Below are positions 29,213 to 38,655 of a stretch of 64,000 nucleotides of DNA, piece by piece. The notes below the pieces were generated by a model. The model made no database searches and had not been told where the DNA came from. It was given only the letters and a program-made list of their open reading frames with translations. Numbering within the stretch: the stretch's first letter is position 1; each line of letters opens with the position of its first letter. The translations under genes and the position numbers were made by a program. The DNA is taken from assembly GCA_963701815.1 (NCBI GenBank), contig CAVPBN010000024.1, positions 124,001 through 188,000 of the forward strand. The letters run 5' to 3'. Source of the stretch: AP-15 sp963701815. GTDB taxonomy: Bacteria > Pseudomonadota > Alphaproteobacteria > ATCC43930 > CGMCC-115725.

Positions 29213-30376
29213 TCAGCCGCGGTTCAGCCGGAACGCCGGCATGACTTCTTCGGCGACCCATTGGAATTGTTCGAGCATCGTCGATTTGGGCGTGCCGATC
29301 GGGCTCGACAGGCTGATGTGCTCCATCCCCGGATAGCGCTCCTCGAAGCCCTTCAAGAGGTCGACGAGCTGATCCGGGGTGCCGGCGAACCAGGCGCCCA
29401 GACTCATATAGTGCTCGACCGTCGGCACCCCCGCTTTGTCCCAGCCGCCGCGCTTGGCGACTGCATCGGCCTGTGCCGGAGTCAACCCCGGCACAAAGCC
29501 CAGCGGCGCAAACATCTTCACATGCTCTTCATAGATCGGCTTGATCTCGCGGATCGCCTGCTCGCGGCTCCGGGCGAGGTGGAAATGGAGGCCGAGCTGC
29601 AAATTCTCGCCGAGCTTGAGTTCGCGCCCGGCGCGCGCCGCGGCGTCGCGATAAGCGGTGATCGGTCCGGCCTGCATCGTCGCAGCCCCGCCGCCGACCG
29701 CGCCCTTGATGCCGTGCTTGACCATGAAATCGAGGCCGCGCGGGCTGGCGCTGACGATCGGCTGCCAGCATTCGACCGGGCGGCGGATCGGCCGCGGCAC
29801 CAGGGTCAGTTCGCGCAGATCATAGCCGCGGTAGGGGACCTGCGGCGGCAGCGCGTAGTGCTTGCCCCGGTGCGAAAAGGTCTCGTTGTCAAAGGACTTG
29901 AAGATGATGTCGACGGCTTCCTCGAACACTTCGCGGTTGGCTTCCTGGTCCAGCATCGGGCCGCCCAGGCTCTCGACCTCGCGAGTGTGGTAGCCGCGCC
30001 CGACGCCGAATACGGTCCGCCCGCCGGTCAGAATGTCGGCGACGGCGAAGTCCTCGGCCAGACGCAGCGGGTGCCACATCGGCGCGATGTTGAAGCCGCA
30101 GCCGATTTTGAGCTGCTTGGTCACATGCGCCAGATGCACCGCGACCATCAGGATGTTCGGGAGGCATTCGTAGCCCTCATGCTGGAAATGATGCTCGGCC
30201 AGCCACAAGGTGTCGTAGCCGAGCCCGTCCATCTTTTTGGCGATCGCCTCGGTCTTTTCGAAAACGCTGGCCAGGTGCTCGTTCGAATAACGCCGCTCGT
30301 TGGCCGGAGTGGCGTCCTGACCGCGATCGGGAAGATCGACGTGGCCGGCATAAACGGTGGTGAATTTGGTGATCAT
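29213..30376 (-). CDS. LLM-class flavin-dependent oxidoreductase
   Basis: A 387-residue bacterial-luciferase-like monooxygenase. The barrel segments GYDTLWLAEHHFQHEGYECLP, CGFNIAPMWHPLRLAEDFAV, and GRTVFGVGRGYHTREVESLG are standard for the family and bind reduced FMN supplied by a separate reductase. C-terminal motifs WFAGTPDQLVDLLKGFEE and MLEQFQWVAEEVMPAF are present. It is the first gene of the minus-strand catabolic run and is divergent from the TRAP transporter operon (about 210 bp between them), which could share regulation. Substrate is unknown. Confidence 0.9.
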   Translation of the reverse strand: MITKFTTVYAGHVDLPDRGQDATPANERRYSNEHLASVFEKTEAIAKKMDGLGYDTLWLAEHHFQHEGYECLPNILMVAVHLAHVTKQLKIGCGFNIAPMWHPLRLAEDFAVADILTGGRTVFGVGRGYHTREVESLGGPMLDQEANREVFEEAVDIIFKSFDNETFSHRGKHYALPPQVPYRGYDLRELTLVPRPIRRPVECWQPIVSASPRGLDFMVKHGIKGAVGGGAATMQAGPITAYRDAAARAGRELKLGENLQLGLHFHLARSREQAIREIKPIYEEHVKMFAPLGFVPGLTPAQADAVAKRGGWDKAGVPTVEHYMSLGAWFAGTPDQLVDLLKGFEERYPGMEHISLSSPIGTPKSTMLEQFQWVAEEVMPAFRLNRG

Positions 30377-30588
30377 GTCGGGTCCCTCCGGATCGGCTGC
30401 CGCGGCGCCACGGCGAGCTGCGTCGTTTGGATAGTGTTACCCAATTCCGCACGGTTTGCCATCCGCTCGACGCGGGGCGCCCCGGTACCGGGATGACCGG
30501 CTGTTCTTGACACCTCCTCACCGAGATCGGCAATTTGCCGGTCTTCGCGCGGTATCGGAAACCGCCCGTCCAGAAGGAGGAGATGCTG

Positions 30589-31600
30589 ATGAGATCGTCG
30601 CGCAGAAGGCTGCTCGCCGGCACTGCTGCTGCTTTGGCTGCGCCCGCCATCATGCACTGGCCGGCAAATGCCGCCGAGTTCGTCTTTAAATGCGGCGGCT
30701 CGCTGCCCGACGGCCACCCGATGGCGATCCGCGCCCGCGAGGCGATGAAGGAGATCAAAGAACGAAAGCGGCGGCCGGCTCGACATCACGCTCTACACCA
30801 ACAGCCTTCTCGGCGGCGACACTGCGATGATCTCGCAGACGATCGCCGGCGCGCTCGAAATGTACGTCCTGCCGTTCGATCTGCTGGCGGCGAAGAATCC
30901 GGCCTGCGGCATCTTCGGCGTCGGCTATGCTTTCCTCGGCTACGACAACATTTGGAAGGCGATGGACGGCGAACTCGGCGATCAATTGCGCGGCATTGCC
31001 GAGGGGATCGGCTTTCACACCGTACATAATTGTTACGACCACGGCTTTCGCGAGATCACCACCCGGACCAAGCCGATCCAATCGCCGGCGGATCTGAAGG
31101 GGTTTAAGATCCGCCTGCCGGTGGCGCCCTATTATATTTCGCTGTTCCGACATCTCGGCGCATCGCCGACTCCGATCAATTTTTCCGAGGTGTACAGCGC
31201 CCTGCAAACCGGCGTGGTCGACGGCCAGGAAAATCCGCTGATCCTGATCGACACGGCCAAGCTCTACGAAGTGCAGAAATATTGCAGTTTGACCAATCAC
31301 ATCTGGGCCGGGCTCAATATCTCTTTCAGCAACATTGCGTGGCGGCGGCTTCCCCCGGACTTGCAGGAGCTGTCGGAGAAAAAATTCAATGCCAAGGCGC
31401 TCGAAGAACGCGCAGATTGGCAGGTGATGACCAGGAAGGAAGTCGAAAATCTGAAGAGTAAGGGGATGGTGTTCAATTCGCCCGACCCCAAGCCGTTTCA
31501 GGACGCGCTGCGCCGGACCGATTTTTACCCCGAGATGAAGAAAAAATCGGGCGACAAGGCCTGGGCGTTGCTCGAAAAATATGTCGGCGCACTGACCTGA
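30589..31600 (+). CDS. TRAP transporter solute-binding protein DctP (first), frameshifted
   Basis: Periplasmic receptor of a TRAP carboxylate transporter. A twin-Arg-like signal (SSRRRLLAGTAAALAAPAIM) precedes the mature start AAEFVFKCGGSLPDGHP. Core motifs are TRTKPIQSPADLKGFKIRLP with the ligand Arg, ASPTPINFSEVYSALQTGVV, and DGQENPLILI. An extra A at about 30765-30767 breaks the frame at KEIKERSGGRLDI. Corrected length is 336 residues. The ATG at 30589 is placed well behind aaggagg. It is followed by a close paralogue, so this is a tandem duplication. Confidence 0.9.
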
Positions 31601-31685
31601 AGATCGACGTTGCCCTTTGGCGGCGGCGGCATCGCCGATTGTTGCTCGCGGCGAAGATCTCGAAGATATAAATGAGGAAAATGAA

Positions 31686-32707
31686 ATGAAAGCGTCGCGC
31701 AGAACGTTGCTTTCCGGGGCCGCGGCCGCGGCTACCGGCGTGGCCGCACCCGCCATCATCCACTGGCCGGCGAACGCCGCGGAATTCACCTATAAATGCG
31801 GCACTGCATTGCCGGACGGGCATCCGATGTGCATTCGCGGTCGCGAAGCGATGAAGGCCATCAAGGAACAGAGCAACGGCCGCCTCGACATCACGCTCTA
31901 TACCAACAGCGTGCTCGGCCAGGACACGGCGATGATCTCCCAGACCATCGCCGGCGCGCTCGAAATGTATTTCCTGCCGATCGATCTGTTGGCGCCGAAA
32001 AACGCGGCCTGCGGCATCTTTGGCGTCGGCTACGCCTTCCTGAACTATGACAATATCTGGAAGGCGATGGATGGCGATCTCGGCAATTATCTGCGCGGTC
32101 TCTCCCGACAGATCGGCTTCCAGGTCGTCCACAATTGCTGCGATCACGGTTTTCGCGAGATCACCACCCGAACCAAGCCGATCCACAGCCCGGCCGATCT
32201 GAAGGGGTTCAAGATCCGGCTGCCGGTTGCGCCGTATCTGATCGCGCTGTTCCAGCATCTCGGGGCCTCGCCGACCCCGATCAATTTCGGCGAAGTCTAC
32301 AGCGCCTTGCAGACGGGCGTGGTCGACGGCCAGGAGAACCCGCTGGTCCTGATCGAAACCGCCAAGCTCTACGAAGTGCAGAAATATTGCAGCATGACGA
32401 GCCATGTCTGGGCGGGCATCCATGTATTCCTTCGGCAATGCGGCCTGGCAGCGTCTGCCGCCCGATCTGCAGCAGCTCGCCGACAAGGAGTTCAACGCCA
32501 AGGCATTGCTGGAACGCGCCGATTGGCAGGTCATGACTAAGAATGAAACCAAGACCCTCGAAGCGCAACGGCATGGTATTCAACACCCCCGACACCAAAC
32601 CTTTCCAGGACGAGTTGAAGAAATCGGGCTTTTACCGCGACATGAAGCATAAATCGGGCGACAAGACGTGGGCCTTGCTCGAAAAATACGTGGGGCCGCT
32701 GGCATGA
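31686..32707 (+). CDS. TRAP transporter solute-binding protein DctP (second), frameshifted twice
   Basis: Paralogue of the preceding gene with the same signal type (ASRRTLLSGAAAAATGVAA) and the same motifs, including TRTKPIHSPADLKGFKIRLP and INFGEVYSALQTGVVDGQEN. Extra bases at about 32426 and 32564 split the last quarter; the true C terminus reads LLEKYVGPLA and stops at 32705-32707. Corrected length is 339 residues. The stop overlaps the start of the membrane-subunit gene (ATGA). The two receptors are alike throughout, so they probably bind related acids and feed one permease. Confidence 0.9.
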
Positions 32708-34601
32708 GCACCGAGGCGCCGCGGCTGCCGCAGGCCGATCGTCGGCGCCCAGGATTTGGCGTGGGCCGGCACCCGGCGCCTCGCCCTCGGGATCGACGCC
32801 GTGATCGGCACCCTTGCCGAAGGCGATCGGCGCGGTGCTGGTGCTGGCCGAAACCTGCATCCTCTTTGCCGGCGTCGTCTCGCGCTATGTCTTCAACAGC
32901 CCGCTGATGTGGACCGACGAACTCGCCAATTTTCTGTTTCTGTGGCTGGCGATGCTCGGCGCCGTCGTCGCTTTTCGCCGCGACGCGCATATGCGGCTGA
33001 CGACCTTCGTCAACTCGCTGAGCCCGCAACGAGGCCGTTGGCTCGAGACTGTCGGCGCGCTCGTCGTCATTGTTTTCGTCCTCGAGATCCTGGTGCCCGC
33101 TGCCCAATATCTTCAGGTGCAGCGCTCGACCGAGTTGATCACGTTGCCGTTCTCGGACGGGTACCGCGTCGTTGCCCTGCTCGTCGGCCCCACGCTGTTG
33201 GCGATTATTGCTCTGCTGCGCCTGCTCGAGACGACGACGGCGCGCGGCTTGGCCCTCGCCATTGCCGTGGTCGGAGCGATCGCCGGCACGCTGTGGCTGG
33301 CGCAGCCGTTGCTGATCGCCATGGGCAATGGCAGCCTGGTCCTGTTCTTCGTCGTGCTGGTCGCTGCCTGCGTGATGATCGGCGTGCCGATCGCTTTCAC
33401 CTTCGGGATCGCAACCTTTTCCTATCTCTCGCTGACGACGAACCTGCCGCTGTCGATCGTCGTCAACCGCATCGACGACGGCATCTCGAACCTGCTGCTG
33501 CTGGCGGTCCCGATGTTCGTCTTTCTCGGCCTGTTGATGGAGATGACCGGGATCGCGCGGGTCATGGTCAACTTTCTCGCGGCGCTGATCGGGCATGTCA
33601 AAGGCGGCCTCAGCTACGTACTGCTCGGCGCGATGTACCTGGTCTCGGGCATATCCGGATCGAAGGCCGCCGACATGGCGGCGGTGGCGCCGATCCTATT
33701 CCCGGAGATGCAGCGCCGCGGTGCCCATCCGGGCGAACTCGCCTCCCTGCTCGCGACCTCGAGTGCGATGTCCGAGACGATCCCGCCGAGCCTCGTGCTG
33801 ATCACGATCGGCTCGGTGACCAACATCTCGATCGCGGCGCTCTTTACCGGAGGTCTGTTGCCGGCCGCGGTGGCGGCGTTGGCGCTCGTCGTCGTGGCGT
33901 GGTTCCGCGCCCGCAGCGCCGATACCGGGGGCGGCGCGCGGGCCCCGGCTGTGCAAATGGCTCGCACTTTTGTGATCGCGGTGCCGGGCCTGACCTTGCC
34001 TTTCGTGATCCGCGCCGCCGTCATCGGCGGGATCGCGACGGCGACCGAGGTCTCGACCGTGGGTGTTGTCTACACTGCGCTGTTGGGACTTCTCGTTTAC
34101 CGCCAATTCGATTGGCGCCGGATCTACCCGATCCTCGTCGATACCTTATCCCTGACCGGTGCGGTGATGATGATCATCGGCACCGCGACGGCGATGGCGT
34201 GGGCCTTGACCCAGTCCGGCTTTTCGCAATGGCTCGTCAGCGTGATGGCCGGGGTGCCGGGCGGCACCGCCGGGTTTCTCGCGATCACGATCGTCGCCTT
34301 TATCATCCTCGGCAGCGTGCTCGAAGGGCTGCCGGCGATCGTGTTGTTCGGCCCGTTGCTGTTTCCGGTCGCCAAGGCGATGGGCGTCCACGAGGTGCAT
34401 TATGCGATGATTGTCATCCTGGCGATGGGCATAGGCCTGTTCGCGCCGCCCTTCGGGGTCGGGTTCTACGGCGCCTGCGCGATCGGCCGGATTTCGCCCG
34501 ACGACGCGCTGTGGCGGATCTGGCCTTATATCGGCGCGCTGGTCATCGCGTTGATCATCGTTGCCGCCTTCCCCTGGCTGTCGATCGGATTTTTGCGTTA
34601 A
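32704..34601 (+). CDS. Fused TRAP transporter membrane protein DctQM, frameshifted twice near the start
   Basis: Small (DctQ) and large (DctM) permease subunits in one polypeptide of about 631 residues. The N-terminal four-helix part contains FAGVVSRYVFNSPLMWTDEL, typical of DctQ. From about residue 220 the protein is DctM-like: MIGVPIAFTFGIATFSYLSL, LLLLAVPMFVFLGLLME, GSKAADMAAVAPILFPEM, and a C-terminal AMGIGLFAPPFGVGFYGACA. Indels at about 32735-32740 and 32822 scatter the first 40 residues over three frames. The ATG overlaps the previous stop. It drives sodium-coupled uptake of the acid captured by the DctP proteins. Confidence 0.88.
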
Positions 34602-34696
34602 GCTGGAACCCATGCGTTTCGATCTATCGCCGATCCGGTCCGAGCCGCGCTTCGACGCGAAGCTGCGGCAAGCCGCACTCGGCTGAGCGCGCCGTA

Positions 34697-35677
34697 ATGG
34701 ATTACACGACGCTTGGACGCACCGGGCTCGAGGTCAGCGTCGCCGGGCTCGGCTGCGGCGGGTTCAGCCGCCTCGGGCTCGGTACCGGGAAAAGCGAGAC
34801 AGAGGCCATCGCCCTCGTCCATCAGGCGTTGGATCTGGGCGTCAATTTGTTCGATACCGCCGCCGTCTACGGTACCGAAGCGGTCCTCGGCCGCGCGTTG
34901 AGATCGGTGCCGCGCGACCGGGTGGTGATCGCCACCAAGGCGTGGATCCCGCGCAGCGGGGGGCGGTCCGCCGCCGAGCGCGCCGTGGCGAGCCTCGACA
35001 ACTCGCTCAGGGAGCTCGGCACCGATTACGTCGACGTCTTCCAGCTGCACGGCGTTTCGCCGGCGGCGTACGATCGCATGGTCGACACCGTTTTGCCGGC
35101 GCTGGCGAAGGAACGCGGCAAGGGTAAATTGCGGCATCTCGGCGTCACCGAGACCGGGTCTAGCGATGGCGGGCATGCGATGCTGCAGCGGGCTGCGGCG
35201 GATGGGATATGGGACGTCGTCATGGTCGCGTTCCATATGATGCACCAGAACGCGCGCAGCGCCGTCTTTCCGCTGACCCTCGCCAACCGTGTCGGTACGC
35301 TGCTGATGTTCGCGGTGCGCAACATCTTTTCGCAAACGCCGCGGCTCAAAGCAGAGCTGCGGCAGTTGGCGGCCGAGCGCAAGATCGCGCGCTGGCTCGC
35401 CGACGCGCCCAATCCGCTGGGCTTTTTGCTGCACCCGGAGGATGGCGGGGCGGCGACCATCACCGAAGCCGCCTACCGCTTTGTGCGGCACGAACCGGGG
35501 GTCGATGTCGTGCTGTTCGGCACCGGCGACCCCGAACATCTGCGGACGAATATCGCCGCGATCCTGAAGCCGCCCCTGCCCGAAACCGACCGCCGCATCC
35601 TCGCAAAACATTTCGGCCATCTGGTCGGGATCGGCCTCGACCCGCCCACCTACATGCCCGGCCTGACTCTGCACTGA
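34697..35677 (+). CDS. Aldo/keto reductase
   Basis: A 326-residue TIM-barrel NADPH-dependent oxidoreductase. The catalytic Asp and Tyr are in NLFDTAAVYGTEAVLGRAL, the Lys in RVVIATKAW, and the His-containing strand is YVDVFQLHGVSPAAYDRM. The late cofactor segment (VVLFGTGDPEHLRTNIAAI) is family-typical. It lies 95 bp after the TRAP permease on the same strand, suggesting it processes the imported compound or a semialdehyde from it. The frame is intact. Confidence 0.9.
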   Translation: MDYTTLGRTGLEVSVAGLGCGGFSRLGLGTGKSETEAIALVHQALDLGVNLFDTAAVYGTEAVLGRALRSVPRDRVVIATKAWIPRSGGRSAAERAVASLDNSLRELGTDYVDVFQLHGVSPAAYDRMVDTVLPALAKERGKGKLRHLGVTETGSSDGGHAMLQRAAADGIWDVVMVAFHMMHQNARSAVFPLTLANRVGTLLMFAVRNIFSQTPRLKAELRQLAAERKIARWLADAPNPLGFLLHPEDGGAATITEAAYRFVRHEPGVDVVLFGTGDPEHLRTNIAAILKPPLPETDRRILAKHFGHLVGIGLDPPTYMPGLTLH

Positions 35678-35752
35678 CCCACGCAGGCGCAAAAGCGGCG
35701 AGATACGTTCGATTGGAGCCGACCGTGCACGGGCGGCCTGCCGATAGGAGCG

Positions 35753-35783
35753 GGCGGGGAGGCATGGGCCCCGCCTCCCCCGC
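35753..35783. terminator. GC-rich hairpin between aldo/keto reductase and treY
   Basis: ggcggggaggc at 35753-35763 pairs with gcctcccccgcc near 35772-35783 with one bulge and a short loop. It lies between two convergent genes and could serve both. There is no T-run, so this is a weak intrinsic-terminator candidate. The rest of 35678-35889 shows nothing else clear. Confidence 0.4.
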
Positions 35784-35889
35784 CGACCCCCTGGGTGGAC
35801 CGCTAGGGTGACCCGGGATCCCGCGGCTCATCCCCAAGTCGGTAGCGCGGCCAGTATACCCGGTTTATCGACGATGATCACCGGCGGAA

Positions 35890-38655
35890 TCAGCTGCCGC
35901 CGATGTCGGATTCGCACAGCAGCACAGAGACCGGGAAATCGGCAAAAAGGTCTGCCGCCGACACCCGGTCCCGATTGTACAGCCGACGCGCGGTGAACAC
36001 GTCGCGCCAGTTCGCCTTGGGCAACGCGAGTTCGGTCCCGCGCCAATCCGCACACGCACCGCCGCGGTATAGTCGATGAACCAGCCGCGGTACGGCAACG
36101 ACCACGGTCTCCCCGCCGTGGCGCCGGGCGAAGGCGCAGAGATGATCGGCGCTTTCGCCCTCGCCCTCGAGCGGCTGATAGTCGCCATCGGAAAAAATCA
36201 ATGGGTGATCGCGGCGCAGCGCCAACAAGCGATGTGTCACAAACAGCTTTTCACGCCCGTCTCGCCAATGCTCGGCCAGATCGCCGGCCCGGGCGGTAAC
36301 CACTTGTTCGAGCAGCGCTCGCCGGGTTCGCCAATCGACCGGCCGTCGATTGTCGGGGTCGACCAGGCTGAAATCCCACAACTCGCCGCCCTGGTAGGTG
36401 TCGGGCATCCCGGGCACGGTGAGCTTCAGCACCAGTTGCGATAGGGAATTGATCGCGCCCGGCCGCTCCAGGGACCTGACGAACGCGTGGAACTCTGCAA
36501 GAAAGGGGTTTGCCCGCGTGGCATCGACCGCGCCGCGGACAAAGCGCGACAGGGCCGCCTCATAGTCGGCGTTGGGGTTGCTCCAACTGGTGTCTTGCTT
36601 GGCCTCGCGAACAGCTTTGACCATGAAGGCATCGAGGCGTTCGCTGAGGCTCTTCATGCCGACCGCATCGTCCGGGCACAGTTCCGGGGGCCAGGCCCCA
36701 AGCAGCGCCTGATAGAAGAGATACTCGACATTGCGGCTCGGCACGATGTCGCCGTCGATTTCGGAGCGGCGGGAGCGATTGAGGCGGACCCATTGGCCGA
36801 GCCGCCGACCCCATTCGCGCGGCATCTCGGACAACAGCGCGAGCCGGACGCGCGCGTCCTCGCCGCGCTTGGTGTCGTGCGTCGCCGTCGTCACCATTGC
36901 CCACGGCCACGAGCGCGCCCGCTGTTGCGCCAGATGGTGGAACGCTGCGATCGACATGCCGAAACGCCGCGGATCGCCGCCGACTTCGTTGAGCGCCAAA
37001 AGCCGGACATAACGGTAGAAGGCGGTGTCCTCGGCAGCCTTGGCCATGACCGGCCCGGTGACCTGCTGAAAATGCATCGCCGCATGCAACGCACCGCCGG
37101 GGGCAGGGTCGTGCTCCGCGTCCGCCATCCGCCCGGTCAGGACGTCGCGGAGAAAATCGAAGATGCTGGTCTCGGCGCCGCGCCATCGTTTTTTTGCCTG
37201 TGCCAGCGCCCAATCGATATAGCGGCGGTCGTCTGCGCCGGCGCCGCGCGCCGTGACATAGGTGCGGTAAACCGGAAACGCCGCGATCGCCTCCTCGATC
37301 GCCGCCAGCATGCCGTTGAGGGTGAAATCCCGGGTGCGCCGTTCGCCGACCGCCAGCAGGTGAAACTCGCGCGCCAGCACGTTCATCTCGCTGGCGAGAT
37401 TGACCCGCATGATGCGCATTTTCGCGGCGTAAAGGACGTCGTCGAATGTCTCATCGCGACCGGCAAACCGGCGATAGAGCCTGGTCATCGCCCGCTCCCC
37501 GGCGGGGTCGACAAAGAGTTCCAGCACCTGATTGGCAAACTCGTAGCCGGTGGTGCCGGCGATCGGCCACTCGGGCAGCGCCTCGTAGCGCGCCAGGATC
37601 TTTTCGACGAGGACATAAAGCGGCGGATCAAAGCGCTGCCGCAGTCTCTCGCAATAGCCTTGCGGGTCGAAGAGCCCGTCGATGTGGTCGATGCGCAGCC
37701 CCTGCACCGCGCCGCATTCCACCAGCTCGAATATCAAGCGATGGCTCTCTTCGAACAGCTCGGGCAGTTCCATCCGCAGGCCGGCCAAGTCGTTGATGTT
37801 GAAAAATCGGCGGTAGTTGATCTCCTCCCTGGCGACCCGCCAATCAGCGATGCGGTAGGATTGGGCTTCCAGAAGCCGATGCAGGGCCGCGAAGCTGTCC
37901 GGCTCGCCCGGGGATCCGGCGAATTGCCCCAACGCCGTTTCGATCGCGCCGGCGGCAGCGGTGTCGCCGCTCTGCGCCGCAAGGACCCGCTTCAGCTCGG
38001 CGGCCTGCGCGCGCGCCATCGGGACCGGCAAGTTGCCGATCGCCCGGAACTCGCGAGCCAATGCGGCAAGCCGTTCGCCGCCGCCGCCCAGGATTGCTTC
38101 GTAGGAACGTGGCGAAATCGGAAAACGATGACCGAAATACCAGGCGCTGAAGCTGCCCGACGCAGCGTCGAAGCGAAGCGCGATTTCGCCTTTTTCCAGA
38201 ATCACGCCGTATTGGCCGCCCAGCACCGGCAGCAATACTCGGTCTGCGAGGTCGGCGCGCGCCGCATGCCAGTTGATATCGAAATAGCGCGCGAACGGCG
38301 ATTCCTGTCCCCATTCGAGGACATCGAGCCACCACGAATTATCGGCTCCGATCCCCATATGGTTGGGGACGAAATCGACGATCAGCCCCATCCCGTGCGC
38401 ATGCAGTGCTGCGGTCAGTGCCCGGAAGTCGGCCCCGCTGCCGATCTCGGGGTTCAGCCGATTGTGGTTGACGATGTCGTAGCCATGCGTGGACCCAGGC
38501 CGAGCCTCGGTGATCGGCGACGCGTAGCAATGGCTGACGCCGAGCGCCGCCAGATAGGGCACCAGCGCCGCCGCGTCGCGAAAGGTGAAGCCGCGGTGAA
38601 ATTGCAAGCGATAGGTGGCGCGGATCGTCCCGCCGGAATCACGGCGCGGGATCAT
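35890..38655 (-). CDS. treY: Malto-oligosyltrehalose synthase
   Basis: GH13 enzyme that converts the reducing-end linkage of maltodextrin to alpha,alpha-1,1, giving maltooligosyltrehalose; TreZ then releases trehalose. The product is 921 residues. Family regions are GLIVDFVPNHMGIGADNSWW, VQGLRIDHIDGLFDPQGY with the nucleophile, YVLVEKILARYEALPEW, and TATHDTKRGEDARVR. The opening TYRLQFHRGFTFRDA is diagnostic for TreY. The ATG at 38655 overlaps the malQ stop by 17 bp. It is the last gene of the nine-gene operon and its frame is intact. Confidence 0.95.
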   Translation of the reverse strand: MIPRRDSGGTIRATYRLQFHRGFTFRDAAALVPYLAALGVSHCYASPITEARPGSTHGYDIVNHNRLNPEIGSGADFRALTAALHAHGMGLIVDFVPNHMGIGADNSWWLDVLEWGQESPFARYFDINWHAARADLADRVLLPVLGGQYGVILEKGEIALRFDAASGSFSAWYFGHRFPISPRSYEAILGGGGERLAALAREFRAIGNLPVPMARAQAAELKRVLAAQSGDTAAAGAIETALGQFAGSPGEPDSFAALHRLLEAQSYRIADWRVAREEINYRRFFNINDLAGLRMELPELFEESHRLIFELVECGAVQGLRIDHIDGLFDPQGYCERLRQRFDPPLYVLVEKILARYEALPEWPIAGTTGYEFANQVLELFVDPAGERAMTRLYRRFAGRDETFDDVLYAAKMRIMRVNLASEMNVLAREFHLLAVGERRTRDFTLNGMLAAIEEAIAAFPVYRTYVTARGAGADDRRYIDWALAQAKKRWRGAETSIFDFLRDVLTGRMADAEHDPAPGGALHAAMHFQQVTGPVMAKAAEDTAFYRYVRLLALNEVGGDPRRFGMSIAAFHHLAQQRARSWPWAMVTTATHDTKRGEDARVRLALLSEMPREWGRRLGQWVRLNRSRRSEIDGDIVPSRNVEYLFYQALLGAWPPELCPDDAVGMKSLSERLDAFMVKAVREAKQDTSWSNPNADYEAALSRFVRGAVDATRANPFLAEFHAFVRSLERPGAINSLSQLVLKLTVPGMPDTYQGGELWDFSLVDPDNRRPVDWRTRRALLEQVVTARAGDLAEHWRDGREKLFVTHRLLALRRDHPLIFSDGDYQPLEGEGESADHLCAFARRHGGETVVVAVPRLVHRLYRGGACADWRGTELALPKANWRDVFTARRLYNRDRVSAADLFADFPVSVLLCESDIGGS

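Noticed and set aside
30507..30535. TTGACA box upstream of the TRAP operon
   Set aside because: No matching -10 element at 16-18 bp; a chance match is likely.
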